Origin: JAJZNI01 sp035624785
GTDB lineage: Bacteria > Chloroflexota > Dormibacteria > Aeolococcales > Aeolococcaceae
Reading direction: 5' to 3'
Assembly (NCBI GenBank): GCA_035624785.1
Contig: DASPQV010000043.1
Span: 93,558 to 157,557, forward strand
Length of the DNA: 64,000 bases
The notes beneath the pieces are model-generated. The model was not told the DNA's origin. It ran no database searches and was given only the letters and a program-made list of their open reading frames with translations. Every line of letters begins with the position of its first letter. Within the stretch, counting starts at the first letter, position 1. This document shows positions 1 through 7,876 of this stretch, in pieces. A program made the translations under genes and the position numbers.

Positions 1-1
1 T

Positions 2-541
2 GACCTCATTGCCGAGATCCGCCATGCGCTGTCGCGCACCGGCATCCCCCCGAACCGGTTGACCATGGAGGTCACCGAGTCGGCCCTGCTGAGCGAGACC
101 AGGGCCACCGTGCAGGCGCTCCGGCTGCTCAAGGAGATGGGCCTGCGCCTCGCCATCGACGACTTCGGCGCCGGCTACTCCTCGCTCACCTACCTGTCGA
201 TCTGCGACTTCGACGTCCTCAAGATCGACCGCGCCCTGATCGCCAGGATGGTCAGGGGCACCGAGGGCACCCCGGTCGCGCGGGCGATCGTGACCATGGC
301 CCGCATCCTCAACCTGGAGGTGGTGGCCGAGGGGGTGGAGACCGTGGCCCAGGCGGCCAGGCTCGAGGAGATGGGCTGCCACCTGGCCCAGGGCAACTAC
401 TTCTCGCCGCCGCTCGACATCGGCGAGCTGCGCAGCCTGCTCGACCAAGGTGGCGGCGGTTGCATCGCGCCGCCCCGGGACCTGGCCTCCGACGTCAGGC
501 CTCGCCGCCCTCGGAGGCCGGTGCCGACACCGCATCGGTGA
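2..541 (+). CDS. EAL-domain c-di-GMP phosphodiesterase, C-terminal part (5' end outside window)
   Basis: The reading frame is open from the first bases of the window, so the N-terminus and the EAL tripeptide itself lie upstream. The visible part carries the later landmarks of the EAL fold: MEVTESALL, then LAIDDFGAGYSSLTYL, then LKIDRALI, then VVAEGVET, and a late Q in LAQGNYFSPP. In the family these supply metal-binding and catalytic acidic residues that hydrolyse cyclic di-GMP, so the domain looks active. Upstream GGDEF, PAS or membrane parts cannot be seen. The last ~35 residues (Arg/Pro rich) overlap by 47 bp the end of the convergent gene at 495-1349, so the true stop may be used as drawn or the tail may be tolerated as low-complexity extension. 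Function is clear at family level only. Confidence 0.9.
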   Translation, partial: DLIAEIRHALSRTGIPPNRLTMEVTESALLSETRATVQALRLLKEMGLRLAIDDFGAGYSSLTYLSICDFDVLKIDRALIARMVRGTEGTPVARAIVTMARILNLEVVAEGVETVAQAARLEEMGCHLAQGNYFSPPLDIGELRSLLDQGGGGCIAPPRDLASDVRPRRPRRPVPTPHR

Positions 542-1349
542 CCGCGACGGCCTGATCCTCCAGGCTGACCGCCAACTCCGGAGCCATGAGCAGGTGCTCC
601 GCGGCGGTCAGCCTCACCGCCGTGCCCACCGCCAGGAACTCGATGACGTGGCTGCCCCATACGTGCGACTTCTGCTCGATGCGCATGGCCACGATGCCCT
701 GCGCCCGGCCCCGCCGCGCCTCGTCCTGCATCCGGGTCATGGCCAGCTCGCGCGCCTGGTAGAGGGCGGTGGTGTAGTTGGTCATCTCGACGTTCTGGCT
801 CTGCTGACCGAGCCACTGGCTGAGACCCTGCCGGGCGACGTAGTACACACAGGCGCCGAAGGCGAGGCCCACCGGCACGTAGCCGGCCCGGATGAGGAGG
901 TACAGGTCCTGCCCCGACAGGTCACTCACCCAGGTGCCGCTGGCGCGCTTCTCGGGGTTGGCGACCGCGGTGCCCATGGCCACGAACTCGGCGAGCGAGT
1001 GCATCCCATGATGCACCCGAACGTCCAGCTGCAGCCCGACCACGCCCTGGCCGCCGACCTGCTGGGCGTGCCGCTCCAGCGAGCTGAGGGCCTCGTGCCG
1101 AGCCTGGTACATGGCCTGGGTCAGCTCCGTCATCTCCTGGTTGTCGTTCCAGTAGAGGTTCTGGACGCCGATGTGGTAGACGGCACTGCCCACCACCAGG
1201 CCGCATGGCTGGTAGCCGATCTCCTTGAGCAGCACCGCCTCGTCGACCGAGAGGTCGCTGCTGAAGGCGCGTCCCTGGTGACGCTCGCCGCCATGGCCGG
1301 CCAGGCAGGCGAGGGCGGCGTCGGCCCGGGGATGCGGGATCACGGACAT
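495..1349 (-). CDS. Double YbjQ-like (heavy-metal-binding/UPF0145-type) domain protein
   Basis: A 284-residue protein made of two tandem copies of a ~125-residue YbjQ/UPF0145-like unit. Each copy begins with a strand such as FSSDLSVDEAVLLKEIGY or WVSDLSGQDLYLLIRAGY, continues with a Gly-rich segment (GLVVGSAVYHIG, GLAFGACVYYVA), has a helix with YQARHEAL or YQARELAM, and ends in EFVAMGTAV or EFLAVGTAV. The closing GTAV is typical of this family. YbjQ folds as a pentameric beta-rich shell; the 'heavy-metal-binding' label is old and its physiological role is not established. There is no signal peptide or TM segment. It is the last gene of a tight minus-strand operon: its ATG shares one base with the stop of the upstream paralogue (TGATG). 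Confidence 0.8.
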   Translation of the reverse strand: MSVIPHPRADAALACLAGHGGERHQGRAFSSDLSVDEAVLLKEIGYQPCGLVVGSAVYHIGVQNLYWNDNQEMTELTQAMYQARHEALSSLERHAQQVGGQGVVGLQLDVRVHHGMHSLAEFVAMGTAVANPEKRASGTWVSDLSGQDLYLLIRAGYVPVGLAFGACVYYVARQGLSQWLGQQSQNVEMTNYTTALYQARELAMTRMQDEARRGRAQGIVAMRIEQKSHVWGSHVIEFLAVGTAVRLTAAEHLLMAPELAVSLEDQAVAVTDAVSAPASEGGEA

Positions 1350-2299
1350 CAGCGCAGCCTCATGATGGGAAGCGGGGGCTCGTCCAGCGGCGCCTTGGCG
1401 TAGCGCCGCACCGCGGTACCGAGCAGGAACAGCTCGACCAGGTTCGATTCGCCGCCGAGCTCGTAGCTGGCGAAGTCAGTGGAGACCCCCACGGCGCCGT
1501 CGGCGTCAACGGCGCCGATCTCCGCCTCGAGGTGGCTGATGCCGAGCATCCGGGCCTCCTCGATCCCCTCACTGATCTGGGGCAGTCGGGCATTGCTCCA
1601 CGAGCGCAGCTGCCATTCGGTGCCGCAGCCGGGGTCTATCTCCATGGCCCCGATGCCCATCACCAGTGCCACCGGCACGTAGCCACCGTGGAGCAGCTTG
1701 CTGAAGCTGACCCCGTCGAGGTGGGACATGAAGGGGGTGCGAAGCTGCGGCCCGCCGGGTCGGCGCACCGCCGTGCCGATGCAGGTGAACTCCAGAGAGC
1801 TGCCCACTCCCTCGAGGTGGTGCCGGAGGATGCGAACGCCCACCACCCCATGCGCCCCCAGACCCCGCGTCTCCTCGATGATCCTGACCAGGGCGGCGTT
1901 GCGCGCCGCGGTGACCCCCTGCTCGTAGTAGCGGTGCTCCCAGTTGTAGCCGGTGCGGTGCTCGGACCCCACCCCGAAGCCGAAGAATCCGTGGGGACAG
2001 GGGTAGGTGCGCACCCGGCCACCCGCCACGGCGGTGCCGCTCACCCCGAAAACCGACGTGTAGCCCCACTGCGCGGCGATCCGGAAGACGCTCGAGCCCA
2101 TCACCATCCCCACCGGCTCGAAGCCGGCGTGGTGGATGGCGGCCATCTCCGCCACCGTGAGGTCGCTGGTCCAGGCCGCCTTCCCCTGGCGCAGCTCCTC
2201 GATCCGCTCCTGGGCAGCGAGCGGCAGCCCGCCCCGCTCCAGCGAGGCGATGCTGGCCTGCTGGCGCTGCAGCTCGTCGGACGCCCCTTCGCCGGCCAT
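1349..2299 (-). CDS. Double YbjQ-like domain protein, paralogue 2
   Basis: A 316-residue paralogue of both neighbours with the same two-unit plan. Unit 1 starts at WTSDLTVAEMAAIHHAGF and closes with FTCIGTAVRR; unit 2 starts near VSFSKLLHGGYVPVALVMG and closes with LFLLGTAVRR. Unit 1 has a loop not seen in the others (GVSGTAVAGGRVRTYPCPHG), which carries a Cys and a His. The predicted protein is cytosolic. It lies 4 bp after the stop of the gene at 2304-3134 and its stop overlaps the ATG of the gene at 495-1349, so the three are very likely translated from one message. The function is unknown; the duplication suggests that the products assemble together. Confidence 0.8.
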   Translation of the reverse strand: MAGEGASDELQRQQASIASLERGGLPLAAQERIEELRQGKAAWTSDLTVAEMAAIHHAGFEPVGMVMGSSVFRIAAQWGYTSVFGVSGTAVAGGRVRTYPCPHGFFGFGVGSEHRTGYNWEHRYYEQGVTAARNAALVRIIEETRGLGAHGVVGVRILRHHLEGVGSSLEFTCIGTAVRRPGGPQLRTPFMSHLDGVSFSKLLHGGYVPVALVMGIGAMEIDPGCGTEWQLRSWSNARLPQISEGIEEARMLGISHLEAEIGAVDADGAVGVSTDFASYELGGESNLVELFLLGTAVRRYAKAPLDEPPLPIMRLR

Positions 2300-2303
2300 C
2301 AGG

Positions 2304-3134
2304 TCAGCGATCCAGCGAAAGGACCATGCGGGGAGTGCCGATCTCCCGGCCGGGCAGCTTGCGCACCGCCGTCCCCATCGCGAAGAACTCGATGGTGTGG
2401 CTGCCCCAGATGTGGGACTTCTCCTGGATCTGAACGCCGACGATGCCCTCGGCGCTCACCTTGCGGGCTTCGTCCTGCATCCTCTCCATGGCCAGCTCCC
2501 GGGCCTCGTAGAGCGCCTGGGTGAAGTTGGGCATCTCCTTGTTCTGCCCGACGTTTCCCATGGCCGCGAACATGCCCTGGTGGGCGACGTGATAGACACA
2601 GGTGCCCAGCACCAGTCCCAGGGGCGCATGCCCCGACTGGAGCAGGGTCCAGAAGTCCTGGCCGGAGAGGTCGGAGGTGAAGGGCCTGCCCTCTGGGGTC
2701 TTCCAGTTGCCGCCATCCTCGGCGCTGACCGCCGTCCCTATGGCGATGAACTCGGCGGTGCCGCGACCCCACTCGTAGAAGCCGACGTCGAGGCGGACAC
2801 CGACGATCCCGTCGGCACCGAGCACGGCGGCCTCCTCCTCCATCCGGCTCATGGCCAGCTCGCGGGCCGCGTACATGGCCTGGGTGAGATTGGTCACCTC
2901 CCGGCTGCTCGACCAGCCCCGGGCGCTGAAGCCGATGTGATAGATGCTGCTGCCCACCACCAGCCCGCGGGGATGAAACCCCGCCTCCTTGACCAGCAGG
3001 AACTCGTTGACCGAGAGATCGCTGGTGAAGAGGGCGTCCTTACCGGTCAGCTCTCCGAGCCGGCGAAGCGCGTCCTTGGGGAGGCCTTCGAGGGGGGGCG
3101 GTGCCTGCGCTTCCTGGGACGGGACCTGGGTCAT
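2304..3134 (-). CDS. Double YbjQ-like domain protein, paralogue 3
   Basis: A 276-residue protein, again two units: LFTSDLSVNEFLLVKEAGF ... EFIAIGTAV, then PFTSDLSGQDFWTLLQSGH ... EFFAMGTAV. It is the closest of the three to the 495-1349 protein: both share the SHxWGSH-IEF segment and a YEARELAMERMQDEAR or YQARELAMTRMQDEAR helix. An open frame extends far upstream, but the ATG at 3134 is preceded by TAGGAGG 11 nt upstream, lies 14 bp after the stop of the preceding gene, and gives an N-terminus like that of the paralogues, so I chose it. The function is unknown, as for the rest of the operon. Confidence 0.8.
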   Translation of the reverse strand: MTQVPSQEAQAPPPLEGLPKDALRRLGELTGKDALFTSDLSVNEFLLVKEAGFHPRGLVVGSSIYHIGFSARGWSSSREVTNLTQAMYAARELAMSRMEEEAAVLGADGIVGVRLDVGFYEWGRGTAEFIAIGTAVSAEDGGNWKTPEGRPFTSDLSGQDFWTLLQSGHAPLGLVLGTCVYHVAHQGMFAAMGNVGQNKEMPNFTQALYEARELAMERMQDEARKVSAEGIVGVQIQEKSHIWGSHTIEFFAMGTAVRKLPGREIGTPRMVLSLDR

Positions 3135-3148
3135 CGGGAACGCGCCTC

Positions 3149-3541
3149 CTATGTGACCTCGGAGCGGAGCGCTTGCACCGCCTCGGCGCTGAGCTGGGCC
3201 TGGCTGCCCAGCACCTGGACCAGAGCGCGTCGCCAGGCGTCGAAGCCGAGCTCCTCGGAACGCAGGACGATGCCCCGGACGGCGTGGGCATGCCGGCAGA
3301 CCACGGTGCCGCGCCTGAGCTCCGCCTCGAAGACGTCCTCGGCGGCGCGCACCGTGATCTTGCGAATCGGGTGCTCCTTCTTGAACATCCCGCCCTCCCG
3401 CTGGACCTCGACCATCCCGGGTACGGTGGCCAGCAGCTTGCCGGCGAACACCTGGAAGAAGACGGCGACATCGGCGGCGTCCAGGTGCAGCGACGCGGCA
3501 ACCGTGTCGAGATCCGGCTCCGGAGGGGTGGCGTCGCTCAT
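3149..3541 (-). CDS. Unknown 130-residue protein, first gene of the YbjQ-like operon
   Basis: I do not recognise this protein. It starts MSDATPPEPDLDTVAASL and reads as a soluble alpha/beta protein with an amphipathic helix (ADVAVFFQVFAGKLL), a basic stretch (FKKEHPIRKITVRA), a strand-rich middle (FEAELRRGTVVCRHAHAVRG) and a C-terminal helix (FDAWRRALVQVLGSQA). The CRHAH group could be chemically reactive or bind metal, but that is only a guess. The start at 3541 lies 10 nt after a TATACT box with no clear Shine-Dalgarno. The stop is 14 bp before the first YbjQ-like paralogue, so it leads that operon and may act in the same process. Confidence 0.65.
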   Translation of the reverse strand: MSDATPPEPDLDTVAASLHLDAADVAVFFQVFAGKLLATVPGMVEVQREGGMFKKEHPIRKITVRAAEDVFEAELRRGTVVCRHAHAVRGIVLRSEELGFDAWRRALVQVLGSQAQLSAEAVQALRSEVT

Positions 3542-3551
3542 GGGCTCTACG

Positions 3552-3557
3552 AGTATA
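3552..3557 (-). promoter_or_regulatory. -10 box TATACT of the YbjQ-like operon
   Basis: TATACT on the minus strand ends 10 nt before the ATG at 3541. I see no -35 match at 16-18 bp spacing. A start site about 7 nt past the box gives a leader of only ~3 nt, so the message may be leaderless. On the other strand TATCGT at 3607-3612 could serve the divergent fumarylacetoacetase gene. Confidence 0.45.
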
Positions 3558-3627
3558 CGAACGGTCCGGAGGCCAGGGTCGGCGGGGAGCGCTCCGGCGA
3601 CGGGCGTATCGTGACCGGGCAAGGTCG

Positions 3628-4956
3628 ATGAGCGCACTGGACAGGAGCCACGATCCCGCCCGGCGGAGCTGGGTGGAGTCGGCGAACCTCCCGGGCGCCG
3701 ACCGGCCGCTGCAGAACCTTCCCTTCTGCCGCTTCCGGCCCGCCGGGATGGCGGCGGATGCCCTCGGTGTCGGCATCGGCGACCGGATCCTGGATCTGGG
3801 CCGGGCCGTCCGAGCCGGCGCACTGCGCCTGGAGCCGGGCATTGCCGCCGCCTGCCTCCAGACCACCCTCAACGCGGTGATGGGCCTGGCGCCCGAGCAG
3901 CGGAGCGAGCTGCGGCTCGCCCTCGGCGATCTCCTGGCCGACACCGCGCCGGCTCCGGATCGGGACCTGGCGGCCGGCTGTCTGGTACCGATCGCCGAGA
4001 CGGAGCTGCTCCTCCCCGCGGCGGTGGGCGACTACACCGACTTCTACACCTCGATCGAGCACGCCACCAACCTGGGCCGGCAGCTCCGGCCCGAGAACCC
4101 GCTCCTCCCCAACTACCGTTGGGTGCCGATCGGGTACCACGGTCGCGCCTCATCGCTGGTGGTGAGCGGCACCCCGGTGGTGCGCCCTTCGGGGCAGCGG
4201 CCACCGGTCGACCGGGAGAGCCCCCCCGAGTTCGGCCCCACCCGGCGGCTGGACTACGAGGTCGAGCTGGGGTGGTGGGTCGGACCCGGCAACCCCCTCG
4301 GCGAGCCGGTCCCGGTCGGGGACGCCCCGGCCCACCTCGCCGGCGTCTCGCTGCTCAACGATTGGTCCGCCCGGGATCTCCAGGCCTGGGAGTACCAGCC
4401 CCTCGGGCCGTTCCTCGGCAAGAGCTTCGCGACCCTGGTCTCTCCCTGGGCGGTGAGCATCGAGGCTCTGGACCCGTTCCGCCACCCCGCCCGGCCGCGC
4501 CTCCACGGCGAGCCCGCTCCCCTCCCCTACCTGTCCGACCCCGACGACCAGGCTCAAGGCGGCTTCGATATCACGCTGCAGGTCTCCATCCTCACCCTGC
4601 GGATGCGGGAGTCGGGCCTGCCCGCCCATGCGCTTGCCCGGGTGATGGCGGCACGGCTGTACTGGACACCCGCCCAGCTGGTGGCCCATCACACCTCCAA
4701 CGGCTGCAATCTCCGGCCCGGAGACCTGCTCGGCAGCGGCACCATCTCGAACGGCGCAGACGCTTCGGTGGGCAGCCTGAGCGAGCTCACCGATGGCGGC
4801 CGCCAGCCGGTCACCCTGCCCAGCGGCGAGACCCGCAGCTTCCTGGAGGACGGCGACGAGGTGGTCATCAGCGGCTGGTGCCAGCGGGAGGGATTCGTCG
4901 GCCTCGGTTTCGGAGAATGTCGCGGAAGGATTGAGCCGAGCCGGGGGCCGGACTGA
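3628..4956 (+). CDS. fahA: Fumarylacetoacetase
   Basis: A 442-residue fumarylacetoacetate hydrolase (EC 3.7.1.2), the last step of tyrosine/homogentisate breakdown, giving fumarate and acetoacetate. The N-terminal SH3-like domain opens with SWVESANLPGADRPLQNLPF, the family hallmark. The catalytic domain shows DYTDFYTSIEHATNLG (residues ~135-149, metal-binding Asp and catalytic His region), GYHGRASSLVVSGTPVVRP, DYEVELGWWVG (acidic metal ligands) and LLNDWSARDLQAWEYQPLG. The length is normal. AAGG precedes the ATG at 3628 by 6 nt. The usual partner genes (homogentisate dioxygenase, maleylacetoacetate isomerase) are not in the window, but the next gene is a maleylpyruvate-isomerase-family enzyme, which may supply a related isomerase step. 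Confidence 0.95.
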   Translation: MSALDRSHDPARRSWVESANLPGADRPLQNLPFCRFRPAGMAADALGVGIGDRILDLGRAVRAGALRLEPGIAAACLQTTLNAVMGLAPEQRSELRLALGDLLADTAPAPDRDLAAGCLVPIAETELLLPAAVGDYTDFYTSIEHATNLGRQLRPENPLLPNYRWVPIGYHGRASSLVVSGTPVVRPSGQRPPVDRESPPEFGPTRRLDYEVELGWWVGPGNPLGEPVPVGDAPAHLAGVSLLNDWSARDLQAWEYQPLGPFLGKSFATLVSPWAVSIEALDPFRHPARPRLHGEPAPLPYLSDPDDQAQGGFDITLQVSILTLRMRESGLPAHALARVMAARLYWTPAQLVAHHTSNGCNLRPGDLLGSGTISNGADASVGSLSELTDGGRQPVTLPSGETRSFLEDGDEVVISGWCQREGFVGLGFGECRGRIEPSRGPD

Positions 4957-4989
4957 GGTTCGCGACCGGCAGTGTGGGGAGAGAAGCGC

Positions 4990-5739
4990 ATGGAGATCGC
5001 CGAACACATCGCTCATCTGCAGGACAACGGCGAGCGTCTGGCTCGGGCCGCCCTCGCCGCCGGCCTCGACGCGCCCGTGCCCAGCTGCCCGGGATGGGAC
5101 GTTCGCGCTCTCGTCCGGCACATCGGCGGGGTGCACCGCTGGGCCACCCTGTACGTGGCCGGCGGACGCATGACGCCCACCACCGCCGAGGAGGATGCGG
5201 CGATCTTCAGCGCGGTCGGGGATGGCGAGCTGCTGGCGTGGTTCGGCCGCGGCCACTCCGGCTTGGTCACAGCCCTTCGCGAGTCCGACGCCGACCTGCT
5301 CTGCTGGACCTTCCTGGCCGCCCCGTCACCGCTGGCCTTCTGGGCCCGCCGCCAGGCCCACGAGACCGCCATCCACCGGGTCGACGCGGAGATCGCCGCC
5401 GGATGGAGCGTCGCCTGCCCACCCGACCTCGCCGCCGACGGCATCGACGAGCTGCTCTGCGGCTTCCTGAGCCGGCCCCGCGGACGCCTGGTGTCCGACC
5501 CGCCCGTGACGCTGTCAGTGTGGACGGACGATACCGACGACGGCTGGACCATGTCGATCGAGCCCGACCGCCGGGTGGTCAGCCGGGATGTCCAGGGGGA
5601 CGCCGACTGCCGCCTGTCCGGTCCGGCGAGCGACCTCTACCTCCTGCTCTGGAACCGCCAGGCCGGCGACGACAGCGTCCGAGTGGAGGGCGACCGCCGG
5701 GTGCTGGACCTGTGGAGGGAGCGAGCGGCGATCCGCTGA
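4990..5739 (+). CDS. Maleylpyruvate isomerase family (mycothiol-dependent type) protein
   Basis: A 249-residue protein of the DinB/MDMPI fold. It has an N-terminal four-helix region with VPSCPGWDVRALVRHIGGVH, the usual substrate/metal-site segment, and RRQAHETAIHRVDAEIAAG, the helix that gives the E/H metal ligands, followed by a C-terminal SCP2-like beta domain (CRLSGPASDLYLLLWNR). Members use mycothiol as cofactor in isomerisations or are uncharacterised transferases. ATG at 4990 is chosen over GTG at 4972 because GGGGAGAG lies just upstream at 4976-4983. It follows fahA by 33 bp, so the two probably share a transcript and the enzyme may act on a ring-cleavage intermediate such as maleylacetoacetate. 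That substrate is inferred. Confidence 0.8.
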   Translation: MEIAEHIAHLQDNGERLARAALAAGLDAPVPSCPGWDVRALVRHIGGVHRWATLYVAGGRMTPTTAEEDAAIFSAVGDGELLAWFGRGHSGLVTALRESDADLLCWTFLAAPSPLAFWARRQAHETAIHRVDAEIAAGWSVACPPDLAADGIDELLCGFLSRPRGRLVSDPPVTLSVWTDDTDDGWTMSIEPDRRVVSRDVQGDADCRLSGPASDLYLLLWNRQAGDDSVRVEGDRRVLDLWRERAAIR

Positions 5740-5814
5740 GCCGGAGAAGGGCGCCGCAGGTGGCGCGCGGGAAACCGCCCCGGCCCGGCGCCCGGTGCAT
5801 GTGCCGGCACCGAG

Positions 5815-5835
5815 TTTGGGACTTTTCAGTCCAAA
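5815..5835. terminator. Hairpin between convergent genes
   Basis: TTTGG-G-ACT / AGT-CCAAA pairs around a TTTC loop with one bulged G. This AT-rich hairpin stands out in the GC-rich sequence and lies between the convergent genes ending at 5739 (+) and 5942 (-). A bidirectional terminator is plausible. The rest of the 200-bp gap shows nothing clear. Confidence 0.35.
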
Positions 5836-5941
5836 ACCCGCGAGTGAGAGCACCAGGCCTCGGGTAGGGCGGGTTGGTGGTCTGGTGCGTGGGGAAGGCG
5901 AGCGCGAGCGGAAGCGGGCAGCCGCTCAGGTCGGCGCCACC

Positions 5942-6256
5942 TCAGTCGACGTCGTCCTCGCCGGGCAGCATCAGTGTGTCCTGAAGGTCGTAGAGAGCCT
6001 CCATCCAGTCCGCGATCGGTATCTCGTCGACGGGCCGCCTGACCAGGGGATGGGAGGCGCTGCCGATCACACGGCTGGCCCGGTGCTTCAGCTCTCCGGG
6101 GATGTCAACCTCCTCGGCGAGGTTGAGCATCTCGAACTCGTCGATCAGGCGGTCCAGGGCACGGATCTTGTTGCGGCGCGCGTAGCGCGCGTCCTTGTCC
6201 GCCTGGGCGCGGATCTCCAGATCGCTGATCGTGAGACAGGTATCCTGGATCAACAC
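5942..6256 (-). CDS. Small acidic protein of unknown function
   Basis: A 104-residue protein that I do not recognise. It is predicted to be mostly helical and soluble, with charged helices (LEIRAQADKDARYARRNK and RALDRLIDEFEMLNLAEEV), a Pro/His patch (SASHPLVRRPVDEIP) and an acidic tail (MLPGEDDVD). It starts at GTG 6256 with a strong Shine-Dalgarno (GGAGGGGGAG) five nt upstream, which supports a real gene. It is divergent from the biotin ligase gene (87 bp between starts) and convergent with the gene ending at 5739. No regulatory or catalytic motif is visible. Confidence 0.65.
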   Translation of the reverse strand: MLIQDTCLTISDLEIRAQADKDARYARRNKIRALDRLIDEFEMLNLAEEVDIPGELKHRASRVIGSASHPLVRRPVDEIPIADWMEALYDLQDTLMLPGEDDVD

Positions 6257-6343
6257 CGTCTCCCCCTCCAGTGGGGCGGTCCGATTCCTCGCATCGGGGC
6301 CCAGCCTCTCCCCGGCAACCCGGTCATCCTACGGGGAGAGGGC

Positions 6344-7204
6344 GTGTCGGTCAAGATGCGGTCCGTGGCCCCGGCGGTCGAGGGATCGGATGCGGAAAAG
6401 GAGGGCGCGGGGCGCCCGAGGCGGGCCCGCGGAACGCTGACGGGCCGCGACCCCGCCGCCGAGATCCTCCTTCGGCGAGCCGGTTCGTCGGTGTTCCCGG
6501 GCTTCCGGCTGCGCCGCCTGGCCCGAACCGGGAGCACCCAGGACCTGGTCATGGCCGCCGCCGCGGCCGGAGCCGCCGAGGGATTCTGCTGCATGGCCTC
6601 GGAGCAGACAGCGGGGAGGGGAAGGAGCGGCCGCGACTGGGTGGCGCCGCCGGGAGGCGCTCTCCTGGCCAGCCTCCTGCTGCGCCGGCGCGCCGCCGTG
6701 GCGGCGGGGCTGCCGATCGCGGCCGGGCTGGCCGTCGCCGACGGGGTCGAACGGGTCGCCGGGGTCAGATGCCAGCTCAAATGGCCGAACGACGTCATCG
6801 CCGGCGGCGGCAAGCTGGCAGGCATCCTCGTCGAGGTTGGGCGGGATGGCGCCACCTCCGTGGGCATCGGCGTCAACCTGGAGATCGCCGAGTTCCCGCC
6901 CGGGATCGCCGGTGCCAGCCTGCACCGTCTCGCCGGCCGTCCGGTGAGCCCGGATGAGCTCCTGGCGGCCATCCTCGCCGGTCTCGGGGACCGGCTGCGC
7001 CAGCTCGAGGCCGGGGGCGTGCTCCGGCTGCGCGACGACTGGACGCAGCGCGCGCTCGGCCTCGGCGGACCGGTGCGGGCTGTGCTGGGTCCGGAGATCG
7101 TGACCGGCACGGCGCTGGGCCTCGACGACGACGGCGCCCTGCTCATCGACAGCCCTCAGGGGCGAGTGAGGCTGGTGGCCGGCGACGTCCACCTGCTCGC
7201 GTAG
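6344..7204 (+). CDS. birA: Biotin--[acetyl-CoA-carboxylase] ligase, no HTH domain
   Basis: About 286 residues. It activates biotin with ATP and attaches it to the carboxyl-carrier protein of acetyl-CoA carboxylase. The catalytic domain has TGSTQDLVMAA, the biotinyl-AMP loop GRGRSGRDWVAPPGGAL, the KWPNDVIAGGGKLAGILVE segment with its catalytic Lys, and a small C-terminal SH3-like cap (DDDGALLIDSPQGRVRLVAGDV). There is no N-terminal winged helix, so it is a monofunctional ligase and cannot act as the E. coli-type repressor. GTG 6344 follows GGGGAGAG (6332-6339); ATG 6356 is the alternative but has no ribosome site at proper spacing. It fits with the accD-accA gene at 19.5 kb, whose complex needs a biotinylated carrier. 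Confidence 0.9.
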   Translation: MSVKMRSVAPAVEGSDAEKEGAGRPRRARGTLTGRDPAAEILLRRAGSSVFPGFRLRRLARTGSTQDLVMAAAAAGAAEGFCCMASEQTAGRGRSGRDWVAPPGGALLASLLLRRRAAVAAGLPIAAGLAVADGVERVAGVRCQLKWPNDVIAGGGKLAGILVEVGRDGATSVGIGVNLEIAEFPPGIAGASLHRLAGRPVSPDELLAAILAGLGDRLRQLEAGGVLRLRDDWTQRALGLGGPVRAVLGPEIVTGTALGLDDDGALLIDSPQGRVRLVAGDVHLLA

Positions 7205-7314
7205 CCGCCGGCCACCGTGCCCAGGACCGGAGCGATCCGGCCCACCCCCGGCATCTCGGAGCCCTCGGTTCCGCGGCTGAGAGTGGCGGGGCAGCCCGGA
7301 CAGCGCACGGACAT

Positions 7315-7337
7315 TCCCGCGGCCGGGTGCCGCGGGA
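7315..7337. terminator. Bidirectional GC hairpin between birA and cupredoxin gene
   Basis: TCCCGCGGC and GCCGCGGGA form a perfect 9-bp stem with a 5-nt loop. It sits between convergent birA (ends 7204) and the cupredoxin gene (ends 7340). No T tract follows, so it could stop transcription with Rho or simply protect 3' ends. Confidence 0.45.
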
Positions 7338-7339
7338 CC

Positions 7340-7771
7340 TCAGCCCGCCGAGACGGTGACCGTCCCGGTCATCCCCAGGGCAACGTGGAAGGTGCATTCG
7401 TACCCCCAGCTGCCGGCCTGGGTGAACTTGACCTCGAAGGTCTGACCCGAGGTCAGATCGCTGTCACTGATGGCGCCATCGGAGGTGAAGGTCACGGTGT
7501 GCGCCTGGGAGCCCGTGTTGGTCCACTTCACGATCTGGCCCACCTTGATGTCGACGGTTGCCGGCTGGAACTTGTCGGCGTCAGTGGCGTCGACGGTCAC
7601 CGCCGCCGGACCGCTGCCGACCGTGCCGCACGAGGTGCACTGCCCGCCGGAGCTCGACGAGCCGCCGGAGCTGCCGCCGGATCCACTGGTGGACGGCTGA
7701 CCGTCGCCGCATGCCGCGACCAGGCCGGCGGCGACCACCAGGATGAGACCGAGAGCGCGAAGACGGGTCAT
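7340..7771 (-). CDS. Cupredoxin lipoprotein (blue copper electron carrier)
   Basis: A 143-residue exported type-1 copper protein. The signal peptide (LRALGLILVVAAGLVAAC) ends in a lipobox with the lipid-modified Cys at about residue 22, followed by a Ser/Gly linker. The cupredoxin barrel has the four ligands in order: His in SQAHTVTF, then Cys, His and Met in YECTFHVALGM. Members carry one electron between membrane complexes. As the last gene of the bc/cytochrome-oxidase block, it probably moves electrons to or from the triheme cytochrome c or CoxB. The ATG at 7771 follows a TAGCAT box by 10 nt without a Shine-Dalgarno, so it may also be transcribed on its own. An extra CTSC pair before the barrel is unexplained. 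Confidence 0.85.
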   Translation of the reverse strand: MTRLRALGLILVVAAGLVAACGDGQPSTSGSGGSSGGSSSSGGQCTSCGTVGSGPAAVTVDATDADKFQPATVDIKVGQIVKWTNTGSQAHTVTFTSDGAISDSDLTSGQTFEVKFTQAGSWGYECTFHVALGMTGTVTVSAG

Positions 7772-7876
7772 GACAGGGTCGATGCTAGCAGCCGGCCACT
7801 GACGGGCCGGGCGGCAGATTCCCGGTCGCGGCACGTGTCACCCGGGAGCAAACCTGGCTCGCGGGCTGCCGTCCCC

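Noticed and set aside
450..1403. Long plus-strand frame opposite the YbjQ-like gene
   Set aside because: Antisense to a clear domain protein, with His/Gly/Arg-rich shadow composition. Many similar frames in this GC-rich window were dropped for the same reason.
3135..3944. Upstream extension of the third YbjQ-like gene
   Set aside because: It overlaps the 130-residue gene and part of fahA; the ATG at 3134 has a proper ribosome site.
5588..6343. Long N-terminal extension of birA
   Set aside because: It lies over the preceding gene and the opposite-strand small gene; GTG 6344 has a Shine-Dalgarno.
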